Positions 11,801-24,500 of a stretch of 64,000 bases of DNA are shown piece after piece (the stretch's first letter is position 1; the number at the start of each line of letters is the position of its first letter). The stretch is from Acanthaster planci. Taxonomy: Eukaryota > Echinodermata > Asteroidea > Valvatida > Acanthasteridae. Where the stretch lies: positions 11,379,948-11,443,947 of the forward strand of contig NW_019091362.1 of the NCBI RefSeq assembly GCF_001949145.1. The letters are read 5' to 3'. Below the pieces are notes generated by a model. It was not told the DNA's origin. It saw only the letters and a list, made by a program, of their open reading frames with translations, and ran no database searches. A program made the position numbers and the translations under genes.

Positions 11801-14800
11801 AATACAGCTGGATAGCTACACACACACTGAAGCTAAATACATGTAGCTAATGCGGACATTCCTGTTTTCTTGCATAGTTAAGAAAAGGTCTACTGAAGTA
11901 CACATTGCTTTGAACTGCACACATTGTTTTAAGTTGGGTGTTTGTTGATAGTTTTTTTGACTACCCCATAATCCTTACTCCAAAATGCCTCTAAACCTGT
12001 TTTTTTTTTCAGAGGTGAAAACCTTTGCGGACCTGGCTTAGTCCACACAAGGTTCAAACAACCTCCACTGTGTGGACCTGTACTGTTCTGCAGTCCACAC
12101 AAGGATGGCAAAGTTGGCACTCTAGTTCTGGAGCAGTCAATTTCATTTGTTTGATATTTAAAACACTTCAAAACTGAACGTGAGTTCCTTCTTGCAGTGT
12201 CTTTAGGAAATCGTTTCTGATTGTAATAATGTATGCAACATGCAGGAACTTGACGGAACACCTTCAGCGCCCAGAGAGAATAAAATTATACATAGTTAGT
12301 TTTGAGCAAGCTGAGTTACAGCATCCTACCATGGCCTCATTACTGTGAACGGTCCAACCAGACAAGTCCGTTCCGTAGGGTATACTGCCCCCTAGGCTCC
12401 ACGAGATGCCACCGTCCATGCTGATTAATACGTTGGCGTAATTGGCGCTGTCATGGATATTTTCTTCAAATTCTGTCCAGCAACGCATAGAGGGGGATTT
12501 GGGGAGGGGTTTGGAAGGAGAGGTTGGAGGAGGGAAATGTGAAAAGCCAACAAGACCCAGGACGGTGTGGGGTAGAGAATAGACATTACAGAGGAAGGAA
12601 CAGATATAGAAAGGTACAGATATGTGTATGTGGGGGTGGGGAGGGGAGAAGATAGAAACAAACAGGAATACCAAGAGATGTTTTACATTACAATTATTTA
12701 GTTGTTAAATAGATGTTCATGGCATTGCAGCAATCTTGGAGTCAAGGTTCCATTTAACGAGTCTCTGGACTGTCTCTGTTTACAATGACTGCTCTGTCAA
12801 TGATTGGCTTTTAACGCCCAACAAATCGGATATCAACTCTGGCCACTTTGCCATTCAGGGATACTGTATATGTGCAAGGAGGCAGAAACTTCAGTTTCCA
12901 AAACTGATGTGAAACTGATGTAAAATGGGAGAGGGGGTTTAAATTATAGTGATCTCACTGGCTGAAAGGCCAACCTTGCAATATGTAATTCTCAACATAT
13001 TGAGGACTTTCACGTGTGCATTCCACGTTAGACAGCATGTGAAGGTCAAAATCAACACCAAAATGGCTGCAATGCCGCAAAGATCTATCCGGCTGTCCGT
13101 TTCTTTTTAGGTGTTGTGCCACATTCCTCCCCCTATCATTGGCTCAGAGGTGTGGATGGGGCGACTGGTCTTGTCAAGCTCAAAGGGCAAGCTCCCGCCC
13201 AGGTGCCACGACTGGCCGTGGTCCGAACTGATTATGACATTGGCATAGTTTGTGTTGTTGTCAAAGGTATGGTTACTTTCTGCATGCATCAAAACAAGAG
13301 CAAAATGCTACACGCAGTAACAGGAGTAATGATAGTCTGTGCATAAGTGTGCAATTCCTTGAATAAATTATCTGGTTGGTAAGTTGCACTTCCATGAAAT
13401 GCCACTGCTTCAACTCCAAACACTTGTTGCTCTGGCACTGGCTACTGTGCACATGTAATTTTTGTGTTAATCTGCATGTACATGTATTAACCCCTTTGCG
13501 CCAGGCACGGCTAGACACGCCGTAAAAAGTGAGATCCTCAGCCCGCTTTTCAGCTATTATTCTCGGCCCACGCTCGAACGAACACGGTGAAAGAAGGCAG
13601 ACCCTGGCTCTTGTATATATGGGAATTGGCCTTTGTGTGTAGGCTAGAAATGAAAAGACCGAATTTGCATCATAATCACCAGCTTCACAACAGTGAAGCT
13701 GGTGTCACAAATGCCACCAAACAATCGGCCTTTTCACCGTGTAATTCAAAGCGTGCAGAGCACACAGGGCCAAAAACCGAGAATTTGCAGTTTGGCAGGT
13801 GGCCGTCATGGCCAAACGAGGCTGGAATTCTTGGAGTCGGCTTTCGGTAAGAAATTCCCAGTGCGAAGGGGTTAACTGAGCATTTCATATTAATCTGATA
13901 AACGATTAATTTTTGTTTGATTTGGACCAGCCAAGCTGACAGCATGCAAATATACTTACTGAGCGCTGAGCCATAGGTGTCTTTTACAAAATAGTTGCCT
14001 GGAACGATGAGTTTCCCTGAGGATGTTTGTATACCGTGGCCAGGACCTGTTGGGAGTAAAGCAGAGTCATTAACCACTTCATGCCGGGACATTTTTCAAT
14101 GATGATGATGTTGGACTATCATTTTTTCCGTTTTCAAAATCCTTCAAAAATTCATCATTTCATTTAACGGTCGTTTATAGCGGCACCAAGTAATCTTTAG
14201 GCACTATTCTAAGTTGACNAGATTGTGCGGTGTTGTATAACTGTCTTTTGTTCGTGAACCTGGCTTAGTGCACTGCTGACCTCTTTTCAATAGGGGCCAG
14301 ACTGGCGTGCAGCGGTGCTGTGTGGCTCATCGCTGCGGTGGTGGAGCGCTTTTGTCCCCGGTGGTAATCCGCTTGCTCTAAATGCCCCAAACCCTGGTAT
14401 ACAGTTTCAAAACAAGGCTGGATTATCACCACTTTTGAGAGTGAAAAATGTCGGTAATGCCCAGCAGCCTGGTCTTTTGTTCGGAGTACGGTCTTTTGTT
14501 ACAGGGCCCTGTTTCCTTTGTCCGAGTTCGGAGACACCGGCCACCCATACAAACCATACGTCTCCGATCCCGGAGTCCCCGGTAGGAAGTGGTTAATAGG
14601 GAAAACTCATTTTATCACTCTGGAGATCTGAGGAAAGTCACAGTGACAGCTGCAGCGCTCCCCATGTGCTGAAAGTCTGGCTTCAGCTCATTGTCATGGA
14701 TTTTTTTTAAAAAGATTATTTCATTCAAACTTGACTCTAGTCTTGCCACTCATTTTGTTAAAGACGGGTCACAGACGAAGATTTTCTGTTCAGCAACCAA

Positions 14801-17800
14801 GTTAGACTTGACTCAAGATGGGATCTTCCATGACATTGTCTGCGTTTATGCCTTGGATATGGAGCTGCGCGTCGTTACATGTACTTGCTTAGTGCCCTCG
14901 TGTCCACTTGTTACTGTGAGTTCTGAAATCCTGACTTGACGAATCTGCCAGCCGTTTGTACACAGTGAATGGGCTCCTCTACCAAAACTGGTAGCAGCCA
15001 ATCAAATTGCTGGACTTATTTTACATCGTTCATACCTCTATTATAATGAATGAATCTACAAGTCTGACAACTTTGATTGGTGGAAATTCCAAGTCTGACT
15101 ACTTTGATTGGTGGAAATTTCGTATACATTATGCAATATCATATCATTCTTAAGCAATTACGAATAACTGCACATCACTGATGGGGGGGGGTCTTGTTGG
15201 CTTATCCGTCAAGTTGGACTTACTGACTGGTGATGTATGACACATGTTGATGCCGGACATCGCAGAAAACTATGAAATAGGGCGTCTTATAAGAATTTAT
15301 GTGAGCGGCTGAGCGCGACGACTGTGTACAGTGTATGTGAAAGGATGGCTGACTGGGGAAGTCTGATTTGATTCAACCAACTCGACCAACTTGATCCAGC
15401 ATCAAACACAAACTACGTTATACTCGTACTGCAAGTATAGTCTGTGCAGGCGTTCTAACCTGGGGCGTATATTCCTGGTTGGATGTGCATCTTGCCAATG
15501 GTGCTGTCTGTGATGTCACGGGGAAAGGTCCACGTCTGCCCATTGTCAAAACTCTGGCATCCAGAAACAAAAGGTAATCCCAAAAAGTAGAACATTTAAC
15601 TTAGCCGTTAAATTAGTATATTTTTATGTTTTATCGGGGGCAATCTGCTTGATGAGAAAGTTGTGGGCTTTCCAGTGCCTCAACAATATTTTTAGCCCCT
15701 GCAACTTGGAAACATCTGCAGGAATGTGTTTGCACAGTACTCTTTGTCATTTGAAATTCATGTGATCACATTCATAAATGTACATGTAATCACGTGAAAT
15801 GATTTTCTTGAACAAAATCCGCAATGGGTTGAATTTCTTTATTCATTCATTCAGGAAAACGCAGGGCAGCCCCCTGTCCCTGCACCGGTCTACTTACCCT
15901 GGTAACCATGACCTGCTGTTGTATAAAGCCCATTTCGACCATGGTCCACTGGTTCAGGTGGGCGGGAATGGCAATGAAGACAACAACAATGGCTTCTAGG
16001 TCTCTGTCCACGATGGGACAGGGGTTCATCAGTCTGCGGGTTGGAGGAAAAGAATCAGGTTGTGATGACAAGGCTTTACTCTTCTTAACATTCTGCAGTG
16101 GCACAGAGAGTACAGTAGCATCTGCAGTCTTATAGTTCAGGTTCAGTTTTGAGCAGCAATTTTAACATTTGCAATGCGAATGGAGGTGAGAGAAGCTCAC
16201 TGAACGGTTACAGTCACTGCTTCTGGTGCACTGAGTGATGTGGCCCAGCCATCAATTGAACCTGCTTATCATTTTAGCCTCATCTCAGAAGACACCACTA
16301 ATAATGAAATGGTGCCATACTCGCATGCATTTTGCACACTTGGCAATAACAGCTCCTACTTCTTGGTGCTGGATTAGTTGACAGGGGTTTAGTTAAATTT
16401 CATCAGCCCTTATTCTTCACAAGAAAACACAGTTTCCCTCTCTCACTGACATTCGGATACCACCGCAGTCCCTTACCGCAATCATCCAACACAAATGTCC
16501 CATGGTCAAAGATGACCATCACTAAAACCAGCCCGTCAAGGTTCAAGTTGAGTCCTAAACCTCTTCCTACCTGTGGCCAGCTTTACTGGCGACCACGACG
16601 ACTTGTTCCCACTTCACCTTCCAGCCGCTCTGCCTGCCTCGTCGGACCACCAGATCCATGCCTCCTATGTCCCTGTAGGTTTCCTTCCGGGCCTCACAGA
16701 ATGCTAGGAAGTAGCCCTGATGATACACCAGGGCTGGTATTCTGGGTGAGGACAAAGACAAGATGAAAGTTTTAGGTCTTGACTTCAAGTTCCTCTTTCA
16801 CATCATCTTTCCTGCAGTTTGTCTTTAAATCTCTCAGAATATACGGCTTTTTTTGGCTTTGAGAAAGATTCTGCAAGGATTAGAATTTAAGAACTTCTAT
16901 CTTCAATTTTGGAAAATAGACTTCATTTTCTGTTACGATGAAAGTCTAGGAATATGGGCTAATTTTCTGGGAGCAATAACTAGGCACAACTACCAGTAAT
17001 TTGATAAATTACGAACTGCTCACAGAACTAACTACAACAGAGTCATAAAAATGTGGTTATTGCTTTTGTTAATGATCTTTCAAAGAACAAAACTTTAGTT
17101 TACAGGTAATTTCTGAAAAACTATGCAAAGTGTGAAACTACAGGAATCAGTGATTGGTACACTCACCTCGATGTGTTGTATCCTAGAAATCCTTGCTTGT
17201 AAACAGCTGTGGGTGGACAAGTACACATGTCAGCAGGTGTCATGTAAAATACAAACTACACGTACCGGTACATGTATGTAGCATAAAAGATTGAATGTTA
17301 AGGTTTACAATCCAAACAGATGAAACTGATGCATTGAGATAGGGTCTTGGAGCCTGGAAGGATACATGCACATACATGTATATTGAGGCCCATTCATTCT
17401 TTAATAGAAGGAAAGCTGATGTGAACAATATTTTACATCATCACATGTACATACCATACCGTACACTTGTATAAATTACCAAAAGTTTGGAAACATTTCC
17501 AGTTTTAATAGCTATCTGTCTCAAAAGTTTTTTTGACCTTTTGTTTTTCTTTGGTTTTGCTACCCATTTTAGTGGCCAGATTAGTCTTCACGAGAGAGAA
17601 GATGCCACATCTTATTTCAAGCAATAAAACATTGGAAAAACTCAGTGGGAGGTCTGTACCGATGAAAATAAAACAGGTGATTAGAATTCATGCAGATCAA
17701 ATGCTGGTGTACCTGTACATGTGCATGTAAGTAATTAATACACGAATGCATATATGCGCACACGTATATTTGCATGTTGATAAAGGCCTGCTGCAGCAGC

Positions 17801-18151
17801 AAGCTGCGTTATCACGCATATGAAACAAAATGATAACCACAGTTGCCTTTGGGATAGGCTAGCCTTACCCCCTCTAGTGACCCCCTCCATCTGTCCATAA
17901 AAAGAGTCATCACCACTACACTACTCACTTTCTATTTGTGTGTCATATGGGTTTGTGCGTGCATATTCCAAGGGCCTTGGCACTTCTATTTTCTCATTTT
18001 TGCTGGACACCATGGTATCTAGGGGCCTCTGTAGCAAAACCAGCACCCACACAACGAGGAGCACACTCAGGATGATCACGACCAGCTGGAAGCTTGGCCT
18101 GACACTGAATGCCACGCGTTTCAGCACCATCTTGATTTGCCGCAACAGCAT
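8867..18151 (-). CDS. Type II membrane-anchored sialidase (exo-alpha-sialidase, Asp-box family)
   Basis: Nine minus-strand exons join in frame to 485 residues: 18151-17929, 17206-17167, 16741-16571, 16033-15898, 15553-15460, 14046-13960, 12472-12330, 10139-9948 and 9238-8867. The start is the first Met after an upstream in-frame stop. Residues 21-40 are a strongly hydrophobic helix behind a basic N-terminus (signal anchor), so the enzyme domain should be lumenal or extracellular. Sialidase hallmarks in order are an RIP motif (R88) split across an exon junction, FCEAR (to R106), probable catalytic Asp in RDIGGMD (D112), and Asp boxes SFDNGQTW (191-198), SMDGGISW and SRDGGKTY. NEAM (E296), LNSR (R312), the YRERMSVRLS arginines and AYSDL (Y419) match the Glu, Arg triad and Tyr nucleophile of the family. 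The family hydrolyses terminal sialic acids from glycoconjugates. No catalytic residue appears lost. Which vertebrate NEU, if any, is orthologous cannot be told by eye. Confidence 0.9.
10322..10484. mobile_element. MITE family B-like copy in a sialidase intron
   Basis: GATGCCCTTACTGCGGTGTC at the left and GGGACACCGCAGTAATGGCT at the right are near-perfect inverted repeats, matching the right ends of elements at 6853-6996 and 55455-55599. The interior differs from those copies. No coding sequence is seen. It sits in sialidase intron 7. Confidence 0.6.
13137..13279 (-). pseudogene. Duplicated sialidase exon 7 with a disabled splice donor
   Basis: This 143-bp segment has exactly the length, phase and reading frame of sialidase exon 7 (12330-12472) and lies just upstream of it in the same intron. 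It encodes NTNYANVIISSDHGQSWHLG ... HTSEPM, parallel to SANYANVLISMDGGISWSLG ... HSNEAM, keeping the Asp box and the Glu of the active-site pair. The frame is open and the acceptor (ATGCATGCAG) is intact. The donor reads ATG/ATAGGG where exon 7 has ATG/GTAGGA, so the obligatory GT is lost by one transition. It is either a dead tandem copy or a former mutually exclusive exon; an allelic or sequencing difference is possible. Confidence 0.8.
13487..13875. mobile_element. piggyBac-like MITE 1 (TTAA-flanked)
   Basis: The element starts TTAACCCCTTTGCGCCAGG and ends in CCCAGTGCGAAGGGGTTAA, a ~15-bp imperfect terminal inverted repeat inside TTAA on both sides. TTAA target duplication with CCC-starting ends is typical of piggyBac elements. 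A perfect 12-bp hairpin (CACCAGCTTCAC, loop AACA) lies near its centre at about 13678-13705. It lies between the duplicated exon (13137-13279) and exon 6 (13960-14046). Confidence 0.8.
14070..14596. mobile_element. piggyBac-like MITE 2 (TTAA-flanked)
   Basis: Ends are TTAACCACTTCATGCCGGG and, inverted from the right, TTAACCACTTCCTACCGGGG. The left TTAA is only 24 bases from the acceptor side of sialidase exon 6 (ending at 14046). The interior is 527 bp, contains the single N of the window (about 14219) and has no convincing protein. Termini resemble those of the elements at 13487 and 35076. Confidence 0.8.
15058..15121 (+). repeat. 31-bp tandem duplication
   Basis: Two adjacent copies of AAGTCTGACAACTTTGATTG plus GTGGAAATTCC, differing at a few positions, lie in a sialidase intron. 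Confidence 0.8.
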
Positions 18152-18559
18152 CCTTACAGGGTGGGAAAGGACAAGGATGTCACTCGCCCAAAACTGGGTG
18201 CCGTACTATGGTGGAGGAAAAAGAGACAAAAATCCACATTAGATCACAGAAGTTCCGTTTTAGTCATCAATTTAAAATTAAAGCTGAAAACAGCTACATG
18301 TAGCAAAAAGCTGAAATGTAAAAAGTTCCCATACTTTTTTACAGACCAGGTGTACAAAAAAGCTGAAATTCTGGGTCAGCATCTGCTCAAAATAAGCTGA
18401 AATCAGCTAAAAAGCTGAATTCTCACACTCCTTTGTAGACCACTCAAGTATTGAACCACTATTCCTGCAGGTGTCAGAAACATTGGTGGGTGCACGATTT
18501 CTCAGAATTTTTCAGAAATTTTGTGATGCAAAAATTCATTTACCACCAGGTGTTTAAAG

Positions 18560-21500
18560 TTCATGTACAAGAACCAATAAAAAGTTGTATGTACACGTAT
18601 GCAGAACCTACAAAAGAAGTAGGCCTACATGTACATGTACATGTATCTGCAGGTGTCTTCATTTATTAAGTGGATTTTGGGTATCCACATTTCATGGTAA
18701 AAATGTGCACATTTGTGTACCTGTACATTTACATGTACATGTAGATTATCTGAGTGTGACATTTGACATTCAGAAACATTCATACTTGTTCCACAGTTAT
18801 AATACAAATGGAATACATGTGAACAAAAGAGATTGTACCAGTATGGTACACGTGTATATGGGTACATGTAGGCCTGCCCCTGGCAATGCATGATGATTGG
18901 CTGATGAAATCTAAGAGGCATGGAGCAAATAATGCCTTTGGCTCTCAGCTTCATTAATAATCAACAGAATTGTGACTATATATTGTACATGTACATATAT
19001 ATACATGTACTAATGCCTGTGCCGTACATGTACCTTGGTCTTTCTACATGAACATACATTTGACGGACAAAATTAACATGTACATGTATAATGTACATGA
19101 TTATTTCATGAACAACCAACAATCACTAAGTTGTACAAGATATTGGTGATGTTATCGAGTATGTACTGTATCATAGATATCAGAAATACATGTAAAACGA
19201 AAACCATTGGTTGATGGGTTTATCATTCTCTTAACCCTAAAAATTGAGCCCCTTACAGAGTGTTAGATATTATGACATTTCCTGAGGAGCCGGAAACTGT
19301 TGCTTGTTCTCTGTTTCAGTCCGAGTATGAAGCTACATGTGTACCGGTATATTTGTGGCGTCTGAAGACTTGAGTTCCAACAAGACCACTGCAAGCTCCC
19401 TTCTGAATTCATGCCACCTGCTAGAAATGTGATTACCCAAGTAACTTTGTCCTTCAAAACATTACATTGCCACATCACAAAATTTAAGCCTTGTATCCCC
19501 CCTGCTTATGACTGTTTTATAGCCTTGTTATCTTGTATGCAAAAAATATCATAACAACAAATCTTCCCAAAGTCAGTTTTTCAAAATGCCCGATGACATC
19601 TCAGTTCCAACTTTCCATCAAATACTGTACATGTAGTTACGTGGGTAGGTGGGTAATTTCATCATTGCATGAAAGCTTAGAATTAGACAGATCCCTGGTT
19701 GACCTCTGGTACATGTACTCTCCACTAATGGACAAAGGTTTCTTACTCGATGTTTGGCAACAATCTTACCAACTTACCGACAGATGTTTCATGTTTAGCA
19801 TTCTGTCACCCAAGTTACAATGTACCAGTATGTACTGTGGGTAATCATGTTAAGAGGGTAATTGTGTCAAGGACTACATGTACATGTAAGTCAAACATAT
19901 CCTGACTATCATCACAGGCCTGATTTGATTCTGGTTGCAGGAAATAAGGGCGAATAACATCATACAGTGTCATGAACAATCTTACCAACGGTTTAGAATT
20001 AAATGTTTGAACTTTGTCAGATTTCCATTGTCCGTGTTTCATACATGTACCGGTAGCCTCAGTCTGTTTTAATGCTGAAGACCCGTTCTTGATGCAAGCC
20101 ATTTTATACAGACAGACTTGACCAACAACAAACTACATGTAGGCAATACATTGTTCACAATTGGCGCAGTTACTGACATGACACACTTTGCGCATAAGTT
20201 GACATGCACTGTATTTCAGTGAAAAGATAAATGCATTGACCACGTGAAAACACAAGAAATTAGAAGGTCACTGGGGAATATTTTAGGCCTAAAGGGAAAA
20301 CATACAGGTTGGTGATTTTCTGGGGCAATATTATCCACAGTGATCACTCACACTTGACACACACCACACCAACGTTTCTCAAATACTTGTACTACACCTT
20401 GCTTGACTGCTGGGACTACCAAGGAGTCTGTTCCCATTACATGTACATGTACGTACCGTACATACATGTACATGTAGGTACAGTGTAATACCCCTTAAAA
20501 GCAGCAGGCATATTAACCCTGAATTTTTTTATTCCAGAATAGAGAGTTTACATTAATCTTTTTGCTACTTTTTCTGAAAAGGTTATTGTACTGTCGTTTC
20601 AAGCGTGAGCATTTAAATCTTTTCCAAGCATTTTTAATTTTTAGGTTAGACTTGACAGGGACACGAAAAAACTTGGATCCCTAATTTATAGAATGACCTA
20701 CATGTATGTGCATACAGGTACATGTACATGTATGTGCAGTACCCAAGCACAAGTCGTGAGAGGTGGATAAACATACACATGTACACGTAGGTACAGGTAC
20801 ATACATGTACAGGTGTATACACAATTTATAATTTAATTGCATACATGTGCAGCCACATGTACATGTACACTATGTAGGTACAATGGCAGTTAATCCTTGC
20901 ATCATGTTTGCAGGATTGGCACTATGCAACTACTGACGAGTACATGTATATATGCACAGGGTACATGTACTGTACATTACATGTATGGCTTAACTGCCTA
21001 AAATGTACGGCCTAACTGCCAAAACATCATTTGGCACTGGCATGAAGTTGAACATGTACATGTACATGCTCACTCAACACGTACAGGTTCTGGGAGAGGG
21101 GAGGGGGATATATGCTTGAATTCTTCCCCAAGCCATTCCTGGCTTTGTAGTACATGTACATGTACATGTCCAAGGTACCGGTACCAGGTACGCACATGTG
21201 TGACTTGATAATGTACCAGCACATCAAGTATGCTCGTACATACATGTACATGTACATATACATGTACATGTACGCGTACCGTATGTACATGTCCATGTGC
21301 ATACTTCCAGTTCTATCCCAATTACATGTACATGTACATGTATAATTTTTTTTTTATATGACTTAATGGTGATAAATTTTTGGAGAATTCAGGAAACCAA
21401 AAGAAATTACCTGGGGAGTGGAAAGGGTCACCCAACGAAGCCTGGAAAAGACAGTTTGACCATACATGTACATGTACATACACTGTACATGTGTAGGCAG

Positions 21501-24500
21501 CTGACATATACTGGTACACTATACGGGGATGTTTTCATACATGTGTACGTCACAAAGTGTCCACTTCCTAGTCTTGTACAGTAACGCTTGAATCTCTCTG
21601 AGGTCAGAGCCTGATTGGTTGCCATTATTCATCCATGGCAAATAAGCCTTTGTACCCTGGTAACAACTTGTCATTGGCATATCCTATAGGCTAATGACAC
21701 CTGTACTATACATGTCCCTACCTTGTGCATATCAATACACAATATGCTTAGTGTATATTGTCCTAATATACAGAGTACATGTACTTGTACATGTACTGGT
21801 ACAGTACTGTTTTAATTTGCTCCTGCATGCACATACATGTACATGTACTGTGTGTACAGAACATGTGTATGCATCTGCTCAAATAAACATTAGGACTATC
21901 AAAAAGGAAGTACAAGTTTCACGGTTAAATACATGAATCAGAATTTAGTAAATGTAAAATCCACTAGAAGCGGAAACAGGATTAATTTTTCATCTACCAC
22001 TTCTGGTACATACATGTACATGTAGATGTATGTATATGTACATTGTGCATGTGAGGAAAACATTATCAGTACCATGCCTTGCACAAACATGTACAGTACA
22101 TGTACACATACAGGACTAACAGAAATCTTCAAGCTGAATTTTGACTTTTCCAGGACTTTCCAGGACAACTTTTTGTCCAGGATTCTTCATGACTGTGGGA
22201 AACCTGACACACTATGTGTACATGTTTTCTGCCATGAGTACATGTACTTCTATCATGTCTATCTGTAAATGTACATGTAATAGATGGTTATACCGACCAG
22301 TACATACATACATACATACATGTATGTAAAATAAACTTAGAAATTCAACATGTGTCTGATCAACACACTCTGGAATGGGACAGATGGTTTCAAAATCAAC
22401 AGCAGCATGTTGTACTAATTTTATGCAGATCAATTAAATCAAAGTCTGCAGGGAAAGGCTGGGTAATCAAATTACTGAATTCAGGTTTTTAATACAAATT
22501 CCAATTCTGCATGTGTAACGCAGTGATGTTGCTGCTATGACTGCCGAGAAACTGTACATGTACATGTATGTATACATGTAAAATGTACCAGTACCTACAT
22601 GTAGTACAGTGTAGGTCTACGAGTATGTACATATCAAAAGAAAGTTAATGACCACTTTGGGGAGATATGCCAAGTACAAATTGTCCCATAAATTGTCCCG
22701 GGGAGGGGGGGAAAGGCAGTACCATGACCCAGTTTGTCCCCTCCCATACAATTTTTTTTAAAAATTACATACATGTACATGTAAGACTCTTTTGCAAAAT
22801 TCAAGAACCACCCTTTTTGGAAACAAAGCAACATTACAGGGTTACCTACGGTATACATGTTATTTGAATAAGCCATTTGTGAGTTAAATTTGAATAAAAT
22901 CTGGTGCACTGAGTTATCTGACTGCACATAAACATAAAAATTTGAATTTCGCAGACTAAAGACACCGTTGCTATACCTCGTGACTCGGGGCAAGCTTTCA
23001 CATAGCGACCACCATCTCTGGAATGGACTGGTTCCTTTGTGCCCTTTCTTATCCATTGAGAACAGTGTATTATTGCATCTTCTATGTAACTAAGCATAGC
23101 GTGCCCCAAATCACGAGGCATACACTGTAGCAAAAGTGGTTTTAGTGAGGAGAATTCAAGTTTTTATGTTCAGGGGAAATTTAAAGAACTCAGTGTACCA
23201 GATTTGGGTCAAAGTTAACTCGCAAAAGGCTTATTAAGATTGCTGCAATCTGAGCATGCCTCAAGAATAATCTCCTGGTTCCAACGAATCTGTTTTTAGC
23301 ACATCATACATGTATTCTACACAGTGCAAGTACAACGTGTACATGTGTATGTATGTGATAATGTCCAGTGTCAATTTCTTGTATTAAGAATGAATGGCAC
23401 TGGACACATACCGGTACATGTACAGTACATGTACAAACGCCGGAACAACTGTGCAACTGTACAGTGTACGGTACATGACAAACACTTATATACGGAGATG
23501 GGAATTTATCAGTTTATGTGCACAGTGAAAGAGTGTGACATGTATCTTATATTTTTTTGCATGGTTCATACCAAACCCTGCGTGATGCGCTACAACTCTG
23601 TGCTGTTTTCAAGCGAAAAGCAATACGATTGTCAGCTGCAAGGTTTACTCTGCATGTTACACATTCAAACCTGTTGCTTTTGCATGCATAGGCCCCTTAT
23701 AACATCTACACTGAATGTCAAGTTTGCTTGAAGATAAATTCGTTATCATGCTCGTGCTCGTGGTACACAGAACAACGTACATGTATGTCTGTGTCTCGTA
23801 TGTTCGGCGTCATGGTATACGGGACACCGACGCACTTCCGGTACATTATTCTGTGTTCCACTCACACTCGTGTGATAACTAATATAGAAGGGTTCTTGTC
23901 AAAACCAATCGCTAAATTAACACTTGTACATGTCTACATGTACAATGTACATGTGCAATGTACATGTACATGCACAGTAATTTACAAGGAAAATACACAA
24001 CTCTGTGGAAGGCTTTGAATTGATCAATGTTGTACTCACTTGAGCACTTGTCACTGAGAAACAAACCGCCTACAATTAGAATGTTTCTGCGAGTCAGTTT
24101 GGGTTTGTTTGCTCCTTTTGCACACTGCACACACTGTGCACAAACCGGTATAGTATGCATGTATGTACATGTACATGTACATGTATGTATGTATTATTCT
24201 TACATTAAACAGAATTCATTACAGCCTATCCGGTTATTTAGTGTAGATCAATGTACCGGTACATGTACTGTAGTGTAATATATTGTTGATTGTAATTTGT
24301 AGCCTTTAAACAGAGCCTGTGGGTGAACTAGACATTTACTTCAAGTAATAGAAAATTCACATGAAAAAACTGAAATCCATTCTTTTTTACTTATTTTCAC
24401 CTTTATTTGAAGAAGTGAGGGGGAGTGATCCAACACATGCACATGTGCAATAAGTCCGTTCATACTGGTAAGTCTCTACAATAGGCCAGTCATAAGTAAC

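Noticed and set aside
21027-21345. Frames coding for runs of Met-Tyr and Val-His on both strands
   Set aside because: They are translations of the ACATGT repeats, present in many frames and on both strands.
20400-24200. Possible CRISPR-like array of short repeats
   Set aside because: Repeat units are simple palindromic hexamers with irregular spacing in a spliced eukaryotic genome; no uniform repeat-spacer layout.
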